A stretch of DNA of 64,000 nt from Morinoia aosen. Its lineage: Eukaryota; Arthropoda; Malacostraca; Amphipoda; Talitridae. The position numbers were made by a program, and so were the translations under genes. How positions within the stretch are numbered: position 1 is the stretch's first letter; every line of letters starts with the position of its first letter. The notes beneath the pieces are model-generated. The model was not told the DNA's origin, made no database searches, and saw only the letters and a list, made by a program, of their open reading frames with translations. The stretch spans positions 12,119,058 through 12,183,057 of the forward strand of contig CM059576.1 of assembly GCA_030386875.1 (NCBI GenBank). The letters are read 5' to 3'. Positions 56,737 through 64,000 of this stretch are shown here, piece after piece.

Positions 56737-57600
56737 GATGCGTTCCATAAGTAATGGGACCAAATTCATAAAATATGATTCATTAAACATATTCGTACAG
56801 TTGCCTAAAAATCTTCAAAATAGCACCCTCCTGCGTGGATACATTTCTGGAGGCGGTGCTTCCAGGCCTGGAAGGCCTTACCCGGGATGGGCTTTAGAGC
56901 ACATGTAAGATGAGGCTGGATGTTTTCAATCGGGTCCCAATGCTTCCCTTTCAGGACTTCTTTCAAGCGGGGAAACAAACAAATTTGGGAGAGCCAGGTC
57001 AGGACTGTAGGGAGGCTGGAGAACCAATGGGGTGTGGGTCCAGGCCAAGAAATCGTTAACAACGAAAGCGCTGTGGCTCGCACACTTTTGTGGCTGTGGC
57101 CGTGGCTCGTGTGGCTGTGGCCCGCACACATTTCTCATGTTTAAATCTTTGGTTACAATGCAATAAACAGTTGCTTTTGTCATCTGAAAAGTTTCTGATT
57201 TCAATTGATGGCTCAACCGTTGGTCAGATATCAAACAGTCACGCACGCGCGTCACATTTTCGTGGATTCGGGAAGTTGATGGGCGTCCACTTCGGGGTTC
57301 ATCGGCCACATCCTCTCGGCCCTCCTGGAACTACTTGTCCCGTCGAAGAACTTGTGATTTGGACAAGCTATCACTCCCAAAGGCCTGCTAAATTAATGGA
57401 AGCGTTTCGGTGGCGGACTTTCCAAGTTTAACGCAAAGTTTGATAGCGTAACGCTGTTCCAAAGAACGATACATCGCACCGTGTTGAGTTAAGCTCGAAA
57501 TGGGTTCACGAAAACACACGCCCTAACTCTCCAGCAGCTCGGAGCCCAATGAGAATGGGAAATGGGAAAACTACCCCCTCAACCTAGCCCAGCAAGTTAG
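56737..57600 (-). mobile_element. Mariner-type element next to the LINE
   Basis: Minus strand. The end near 56741-56765 reads GATGCGTTCCATAAGTAATGGGACC, the form of a mariner terminal repeat. The other end, about 57490-57600, is degraded. It contains a broken transposase (56805-57474) and abuts the truncated LINE 3' end. Confidence 0.7.
56805..57474 (-). pseudogene. Mariner transposase, internally deleted and inactive
   Basis: DDE/D transposase of the mariner family (cut and paste at TA). It starts with YRSLEQRYAIKFCVKLGKSA (from about 57474), the N-terminal helix-turn-helix. A stop lies in the linker near 57350-57390. EPRSGRPSTSR and VTRVRDCLISD follow (57200-57300), then TKATVYCIVTKDLNMR. 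The frame then jumps over the central catalytic region to WTHTPLVLQPPYSPDLALPNLF (about 57000-57060). There the usual final Asp of the catalytic triad, after SPDLAP-C, is replaced. The C-terminus runs on as QPHLTCALKPIPGKAFQAW to a stop at 56805. The deletion and the lost Asp make it inactive. Confidence 0.78.
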
Positions 57601-57606
57601 AAGCAG

Positions 57607-57832
57607 GGTTGTGGAGTCGGATGAATAAATTTACGACTCCGACTACAACTCCGACTCCACCTTTTCAGAATATGTCGACTCCTATTCCGGCTCCACCTTT
57701 TCAAAATTTGGCCACTCCGACGCCGGCCCCGACTCCACCTTTTCAGAATTTGGCGACTCCGACTCCACCTATTCACAATTTTGTGACTCCAACTAAACCT
57801 TTCCATAATTTATAAGATGCATATTTTATTTC
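57607..57832. repeat. ACTCCGACTCC-rich tandem repeat, copy 2
   Basis: Begins GGTTGTGGAGTCGG and continues as irregular units of CGACTCCGACTCCACC + TTTTCAGAATTTGG, about 50-60 bp each, repeated about four times. The Pro/Thr-rich plus frame (57609-57815) and Arg/Ser-rich minus frame are by-products. Related to 40820-40940. Confidence 0.8.
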
Positions 57833-57836
57833 TTAA

Positions 57837-58280
57837 CTAGTGTAAACGGACCGTCCGTCCACAAATGGCGGGATTCAATACCTGTCTTCAACAAATTTTC
57901 GTTTGACTGGAGTTTCCATGCCCTTATTCCAAAGGTAACTCATTTTCTTATTAGTGTAATAAACGCTTAGAACACAGTATTTTTGAGCCGCAAGAGAAGT
58001 AGCTATAGCCGTTTGTGTCGCATCCTAGATACAGAATTTCAGCATTACTGAAAGAAACTGCGAGCTTGTAATATTTTTCACAGCACATTATAATATACAA
58101 TACACCCCCCGAACTCGGTATCCACGAGACGAACTCGAGTATAAAACGCTCTGGATCTCTCTAATTTTTTTGAAAGTGACATATTATAGTGCACTTGTGC
58201 AGCGAAAATGAGTGTATTAATTGACCGTGAACTGAAACCAAGACCGCCAGTGCTAATTTCTTCCTATCGGTTCTTAAGAG
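57837..58280 (+). repeat. LTR-like dispersed repeat, copy 2
   Basis: Starts ACTAGTGTAAACGG and ends near CAGTGCTAATTTC. It shares CCGAACTCGGTATCCACG, a TATA-like GAGTATAAAACGCTCTGGATC (about 58137-58157) and GCGAAAATGAGTGTAT with copy 1 at 41782-42232. Confidence 0.5.
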
Positions 58281-58375
58281 CGTGACACGAAACGTATAAA
58301 TAAACAATTAAGTCATTATATTCTTTATTAACGAACGACTTTTAAATTGGCTACAGAATGTTAATAATTAAGTTA

Positions 58376-58580
58376 CTAGTGTACATGATTGGTCAAAACT
58401 GACGGGATTCAATGGTATCATTTTAAAAAAGTCTCAAGATAAAGATGACAAAGAGATTTATCCATCGTAACAGTACCCGCGATTAAAATACAGCATTCTC
58501 GTACTTGTGCATTGGCAAAGCTCGTATCACAGATACAGTCATTAAGCATCTTTAGGAACGTCACAGACGCACACACCAAC
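58376..58580 (+). repeat. LTR-like dispersed repeat, partial copy 3
   Basis: Starts ACTAGTGTACATG and matches only the first half of copies 1 and 2, including GACGGGATTCAATGG and TACCCGCGATTAAAATA. It lies 100 bp after copy 2 in the same orientation. Confidence 0.5.
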
Positions 58581-59074
58581 CTAGCAAGCAACTAATGTGT
58601 ATTATAATTTAAATTATTGTTCGCCAAGAAGTTTTGAAAAATTTGTTATACCTTTTTACTGCGATAAGCCGTATTTTCTTGACAATAGATTCGATTTCCA
58701 CGCAATGTTTTTTTCTTATCAATAAAAGTGAGCAGATGCCAGGTTTTTCATAATATTTCAATGTTATTTTTGATACTGTCCAAGCAAGCAGATTCCCATT
58801 GTAATAACATAGGGGAAATTACGCACGAGAACAAATACTTATTTATAAATTGACGGACACCAAGCTTTTTATTGTACCGGGTGACCCACAAAAATGTCCC
58901 CGATTTTTAAATAATTATATCTCCGCTTTATATTAACATTTTTTAATTGTTTTTTTCACAATATTGTAAATTTTTTTTCCTTTTCGAATTATCTAAGTTT
59001 TTGAAAATAAGTTGAATAACCGCTTTACAATGATCAATTTACTGCAAGGTGTAAAAAAAAACTATTAAAACAAT
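58581..59074. other. No gene recognised
   Basis: Very AT-rich; poly-T and poly-A runs only. Confidence 0.4.
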
Positions 59075-60915
59075 TTAAACAATTTATTCCCCACAGTGAT
59101 ACAGAGGTGGAATGTTTCTTAAGGAGACCGTCCCACAAGTAAATATTTTTTACTCGTGTCATTTTTTCGATTGAGGCCTTAGTTTTTTTTCAAGAAAAAT
59201 TAGTTTTTTGGGATATTTTATGGATATTTCAAAATGGGACTAGTCCTCGAGTTTTGATGCTAGAACAAAACCAAAGACAGTTTTAGAATCCTTGTAATAC
59301 TTCTAACAAACTCTCACGGGCTTTTCTTCAAATTCGAATTTTTTCTATTTTTTCAAATATTTTGAAATTGCTGACAACAACAGTAATTTTTTGGGTTTAG
59401 AGCTATATATTTTTTCGAAAAATTTGAATCTGAAAAAAGCCCGTGAGAATTTGTTAGAAATGTTCCAAGGATTCTAAAACTGTCTTTGGTTTTGTTCTAG
59501 CGTCAAAACTCGAGTACTAGTCCCATTTTGAATGTTGAAAGTTAGAAGTGTTGGGTACCAGCAATAAACAAAATTTTTTGTTGAAGTGTCATATAATGAA
59601 CAATTTATGTATTTGAATGCAGTTTCATTTTTATTTCGATAATTTCTATACATAACTTCATATTCACAGTGTGAATTGTGATACCCAAACCAAAAAAAAG
59701 ATAATAAAAATTTCTCTTCCAAAGATATGAAATTTTTAATTTTCAGTCTGATTCTTATGAAATTTTACTATGGTATGTAACTTTTGCAAAGAAACACAAT
59801 TTATTCAATCAATATTTTCGATTTAGGCCTTAGTTTTTGAAAAAAATTGACATATTGACATAAATTGACAATTGTTTTTAGGTATTGATATTTCACTGGT
59901 ATTGATTTTTCAAAATGGGACTCCTCCTTCAGTTTTGATGATAGAACAAAAACAAAGACAGTTTTAGAATCTTTGGAACATTTCTAACAAACTCATGTTT
60001 TTTTCCATTTCCCATTTGTTCTCTTTTTATATGGGGTTGAAATTGGCTCAAAATTAAAGATTTTGGTCCCCTTACCCCCCCCCCCTGGGGGAGGGGATCT
60101 ATTGTCCGTAGCTCCATAAAATTTTAGGACCTAATAGTTCACCACCTAAGGGTCCTTTTCCAACAAAAACATGAAAAATGACAACCAATCGGACGAAAAA
60201 AGTTGAACAGCCGGGACGGCCACCTTAGACTAGTACAATGGTCAAATTTGAATCTAGCTACCTGTGGGCCCGAACAAGTTCAGCGACTTTTGGGGCATCC
60301 TACCATCACGTTATTCTAAGGTGCACAATAATGTTTAACCTAATCCACTTAACCTAGTTCCGCATGTGACTGATCAATGAGATAATTAACTCGATATTTG
60401 ATGCTGTGTTCTACAATATAGATAAAATCGGCTATATTTAACAATATATTCAATAAAACGATTTAAGAGCAGACTGAAGATCGGTTATGTTACTCATGGC
60501 AAATTACATTATTAGGACCAGACATGTAGGAGGCCAGATGTGACTAGGTGATCTTACACGACTAGTATTCTGATTGGAAGTGAGACTCATGATGTCTTTT
60601 GGATACTTTGTAAGAATTACTATCCCGGATCTCCGCAGGTATTGAGTTCCAAGTTTTAGTTCCAACGAAGAGGATACTGTGTTGCAACCGGGCCTTTGAA
60701 TAATAAGGAGGCATGAATTTACTTTTATTTCAAATTAAATGATCGTGATGACCAGTTTGCGCAGTTAATAATTGTTTTAGGCTATTGTCACCATTATTTG
60801 TTAATGTTTTGTAAAAGAAATTGAAAATTGAGATTTTGTAGAGATCCGAAAGTTTTAGTATTTGTAAATTTTTGAATGAATCATTTATGTGGGCATTACG
60901 GAACTGGTGGAATAC
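59075..60915 (-). mobile_element. LINE 3' fragment, copy 3, split by a TTAA element
   Basis: Same LINE 3' end as at 46795-47520 (minus strand), in two pieces: 59075-59122 and 60225-60915. The phrases CTACCTGTGGGCCCGAA, AGTTCAGCGACTT, CAGACTGAAGATCGG and GAGTTCCAAGTTTTAGTTCCA match copy 1. It is interrupted by the insertion at 59123-60224 and ends at 60915 where copy 1 continues. Confidence 0.85.
59123..60224. mobile_element. TTAA-targeted non-autonomous element inside the LINE fragment
   Basis: Ends GGAGACCGTCCC and (inverted) GGTGGCCGTCCC form a 12-bp repeat with two mismatches. The left flank is TTAA (59119-59122) and the right flank TTAG (60225-60228), where the uninterrupted LINE at 46850 has TTAAG. 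Length 1,102 bp. Inside, an approximately 130-bp inverted repeat (about 59226-59350 and 59395-59530) shares TTTTGATGCTAGAACAAAACC. A third, direct, copy starts near 59907. No coding capacity. Confidence 0.7.
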
Positions 60916-61620
60916 GAGTTTAAGAATTTGTTCTTAAAGAAAACTGGATTCCTACAAATGAAAAAACATGTAAATACAAACCAAAACAGTGTGGAGAAGA
61001 AAATAGAATAGAAGAAATAGTAATAGAAGAAATGTGATGTCGATTGACATCACAACAGAAAAATAAATATGGGCACGAAAAATTAAAAAAAAAGCTATAA
61101 CCTTGCGGAAAAACAACACAATTCCTTGGCATTGTTATTCATGCAACTGTGTATTGGATGTAATTTGATAATTTCGAGCTCTGGGTTTGAGTACAAAGTG
61201 AGGGTAGTTCAGAGAACACGTGCTGAGGACATTTGAACAGAGCAGTACAACATTCATCGGCCACCCCATTGTCAACTCATCAGAGAAGTATATGGGACAA
61301 AAGTATTTTGTCAAAACTAAAAACAAGTCTTAAATATTTTGTAGAGTGACCTTCATTTTCATCAGGAATAAAACGACATAAATCGGAATAAAATTCATTT
61401 TCTGGAAAGGGGGCATTCAGACTAGCGCTAGTTTCGAAAACATCATTATTAATGAATGCTCTGAAAATAAGATAAAACAATATATAAAAATCGATATTTC
61501 AATAATTGCTCAATTTATGCAACCAATATAATGTACAATTGGCAAGCACTTTGATCACAATTAAGAACTGATTTCTTCTTAAAAATATACAATGATTATA
61601 AAATCCGGAGATCACTACCA
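60916..61620. other. No gene recognised
   Basis: AT-rich. Three minus frames of 63-70 codons (60920-61480) lack recognised motifs. Confidence 0.35.
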
Positions 61621-62745
61621 CATTTTCAATCGTTATTCATTTTCATTCATTTGTTATTCGTTATTCATTTGGCCAGCGTTATTCATTTTCAATAGCAGCA
61701 TGGAGACCATCCCTGTAAACGCAAACACAACTTTTACATTTTGTATGTGTTATCTTGTGCCATCATTTCGCGTAGATAGTCCACAAATCTGCAAGGTTCT
61801 TTGTACTTCTTTTGTGCTCAGAAATAATGAATAGTCGACACAAATATGCAATGAGATTGAAGTCAGGCGATTGGCAAGGCCACAAACGGAGATATATTCC
61901 TTCATTGGCGAGATTCCTTTGTTAATGCGGCCGTACCTTGGGGAGTTTTGTCTCGCTGCAGGGACTACTTGTGCTGGCCGTAGAATTGTCTTGGGCTCGG
62001 AGGTTGCTCAGTTGCTCTGCTCCAGTATCTGTATGTACAAGGCTTTACCCATCTTCCCATACATAATGTGGAGTTTCTTCACTCAATGGACAGCTGAAAA
62101 GACCAGCAACAGGATGCTGTGGTCTCTCTTCTTGACGGTAGAGACAGTGTTCTTAGACCCAAGGGAGACACTCCTTTTCTTCCAAGCATTGCAAGCTCCT
62201 TTCGGTTAACCAGTTCAACCTTGGTTTTGTCAGACTGTCCAGCCAATTTTCAAAATACAACTCCTCGGTCAAGATGATCTTCGGCATAAGCTAACGGTGC
62301 GTCACATGCTTTGTTGCAAGAAGAGGAGTTCTGCGCGAATTGAAGGCTTGAACATCACTTCGGTGCAGTTTCTAACAACTGTTTTTTGACTGATGAGAAC
62401 TCCTAGAAATTCCAATTTTCCTGCAGATATGGATCGGTTGTCATGGCACGCACGCAGCACATAATTCAGAGAGCGCCCAGTGACATTGCGACGAGTGTTG
62501 ACTACCAGCAGACATGAGATCGCTCTAGTTCCGTGATGCTTCCGACCTGTTGCACGAACAGATGGGTGTGGATCCTTAACTCGTTCAGCAATTTGCCTAT
62601 CGGTTAATCCATCGTAACATAATCCAACTATTTGTTTTCGAATGGCTTTAATATTTTCTGACTCACGTTGTCGTATTCTCAGAGCCTCTTCAACAAAATC
62701 TGCAGAGGTTATGATTGAGCTGACCGTGGTTTCTTCACTTTACAT
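61621..62745 (-). pseudogene. Tc1/mariner-superfamily transposase, broken
   Basis: Minus strand. An N-terminal DNA-binding region reads KAIRKQIVGLCYDGLTDRQI then PSVRATGRKHHGTRA (about 62450-62650), typical of Tc1-like paired helix-turn-helix. A central part follows (KIILTEELYFENWLDSLTKPR, about 62220-62290, after a shift). The C-terminal catalytic box WPCQSPDFNLIAYL lies at about 61845-61890, matching the W-P-x-QSPDLNPIE block, with the final Glu or Asp not preserved. Several stops and frameshifts. Terminal repeats not resolved. Confidence 0.6.
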
Positions 62746-63049
62746 GAACTACTGGAAGCTTCTTGTATATTTATGATCGTTTTAATTTTAGATAATGAAG
62801 TACCACAAAAAAATATAAATGATTAGACATTATATAAATTTTGACCAAATACCAAAGTAACATTTATTACTTTGTTCAGCCGATTTTCTAAATATCAGTA
62901 AATTCTGTTCTATTCTGTTTAAATTTCCTGATAGATACGCAGCACCTTTCAGATAAATCCACACAATATCCTTCTTATGCTTAAATCCTTCTAATTAAAG
63001 GAACTAGCAAGAAAATACTTTGAAATTTGAACAATTTATTCGGCAGACC

Positions 63050-63945
63050 CGTTGAACAAAATATAATCTGATACGATCGCCCCTATCTATGACGACAGCT
63101 TCTCCTGCTTTCGAAAGCTAGATGGTGAGGATAAATTATGCCGTTTTCAAAGACTTGACAGCATTTTCAAAGCCCTTATTGAGGGCTGTGACGCTGTTAT
63201 GGGGCTTTGCACAAGCGTTCGACTCAATTTGTGACAAAAATTAGTAATTCAGTGGGTTCATGTCAGGCGAGTTAGAAGGCACAAAGTATTTCTTCAATTA
63301 TCCCACATTGAACTGAATGAAAAAGTCAAATTTAAGTTTCGCTCGCTGTGTGGGCCGGAACCTAGTCGTGCTGGAGCATAAACATCTTATTTGAAGCTTG
63401 GGCTTTCATCCATTTAGGATTTATGTTTACAAAAAGCAACAGTATTTCGCATTATTATTCTCGTTCTCGGCGACGAAGTGTAAAAAGACGTGACTCTTAA
63501 TAGAAACCACACAAATTCCATGACACTAGTTTGTTTATTGTGATAATCGAGGGCTGAACGTCAGCACTTGCTAAGGCAATCCAGAGATCGTTTGGTCTGG
63601 GCCAAGTCCTATCAAGTGTAATGATATTCTTATCAAAAAACAACTTAATGGTCAGTGCGTTATTCTTCAACAAGGACTAAATTTTCTTGCACCTCACCAA
63701 ACGAGCTTCCGTTCTTCTATTAGTTAGCGAATGCTTCCTACCTTGGGTAAGAGGTAATGCCCAGGTCCTAAATGACTTAGCGAATCGTCCTGATGCTCCT
63801 GGCCTTTTTATAGCCAAGTCGATAATGACATGGTTTGATTGGTATAAACGTTTTTTTTTTAGGGCTGCTAGAGAGAGAATTTGCGATTTTGATTTTTCTT
63901 GTGGATTGAATGCTTGTGCATCTTGGCCACGTTCGTGAAAACGTT
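63050..63945 (-). pseudogene. Mariner/Tc1-like transposase, broken (second family)
   Basis: Minus strand. Legible pieces: ALKKKRLYQSNHVIIDLAIKRP, then TRRTEARL-type basic sequence (about 63700-63860), then FFDKNIITLDRTWPRPNDLWIALA (about 63560-63640), the region of the first catalytic Asp. Then MFMLQHD-VPAHTASET (about 63330-63385) resembles the QQDGAPAHTA block that carries the second catalytic Asp. Stops interrupt at several places and the third catalytic region is not recognisable. It differs from the elements at 56805 and 61621. Confidence 0.6.
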
Positions 63946-64000
63946 TACAAATACCGCAAACTTTCCGTCAAGGATACTGGATGAATTTTGTGAAAAGGAT

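Noticed and set aside
57597-57815. Pro/Thr-rich plus frame and Arg/Ser-rich minus frame.
   Set aside because: Both are read-outs of the ACTCCGACTCC repeat, which recurs diverged at 40820-40940.
1-64000. tRNA or rRNA genes.
   Set aside because: No convincing tRNA box A/B arrangement or rRNA sequence was recognised by eye. A covariance-model search would be needed to exclude divergent ones.

Overview
The window is eukaryotic and most likely from an arthropod. It is AT-rich with very few long open frames. It is packed with decayed transposable elements: Penelope-like elements (PLEs) with GIY-YIG endonucleases, a CR1/L2/jockey-type LINE, mariner/Tc1 transposases, a piggyBac transposase, an internally deleted Gypsy element, and MITEs flanked by TTAA or TA. 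Degenerate TAACC tracts and a possible ZAD zinc-finger domain, a mainly arthropod family, point the same way. A HEPN-NACHT gene of this kind would fit a crustacean or another non-insect arthropod better than a typical insect, but the species cannot be fixed from the sequence.

Layout. 1-4.5 kb: AT-rich DNA with two GC-rich exon-like blocks, one holding a 55-codon ORF. 4.5-8.9 kb: a large palindrome built around PLE copy A, with two younger MITEs in its left arm. 9.4-9.5 kb: a G/T-rich simple repeat. 12-15.4 kb: head-to-head PLE copies B and C, with a 257-bp inverted piece of the element between them. 16.4-18.6 kb: a Gypsy element with apparently identical LTRs and a 5-bp target duplication, but almost no pol. 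20.1-22.9 kb: PLE D, split by a GC-rich, LTR-like insertion. 23.7-24.5 kb: a 40-copy, 20-bp minisatellite. 25.3-26.2 kb, minus strand: two splice-flanked segments that read as the halves of a ZAD-like domain, separated by an intron holding a MITE. 28.5-30.8 kb: a piggyBac-like element with a predicted intron. 34.9-38.7 kb: head-to-head PLEs E and F. 39.6-40.1 kb: an 18-bp minisatellite. 41.8-44.4 kb: dispersed repeats, a long hairpin, TAACC tracts and a terminal-inverted-repeat element. 46.8-50.3 kb: a LINE joined head-to-head to PLE G. 50.43-52.26 kb: the one intact long coding exon, a HEPN-NACHT protein bounded by good splice sites. 52.7-53.3 kb: a mariner remnant in the following intron. 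55-64 kb: PLE H, two LINE 3' ends (one split by a TTAA element), three more mariner/Tc1 remnants and dispersed repeats.

The main candidate for biology beyond transposons is the HEPN-NACHT exon. It has an Rx4H HEPN motif, Walker A and B motifs and the helical region typical of STAND NTPases. The gene continues past the apparent stop codon, because that stop overlaps a consensus GTAAGT splice donor. The transposons show several informative structures: hammerhead-like motifs at the same position near PLE 3' ends, palindromic PLE arrangements, a clean 5' inversion, and nested TTAA insertions that give a relative age order. I did not recognise any tRNA, rRNA or CRISPR array. Every call rests on reading the sequence and remembered family motifs, with no database search.
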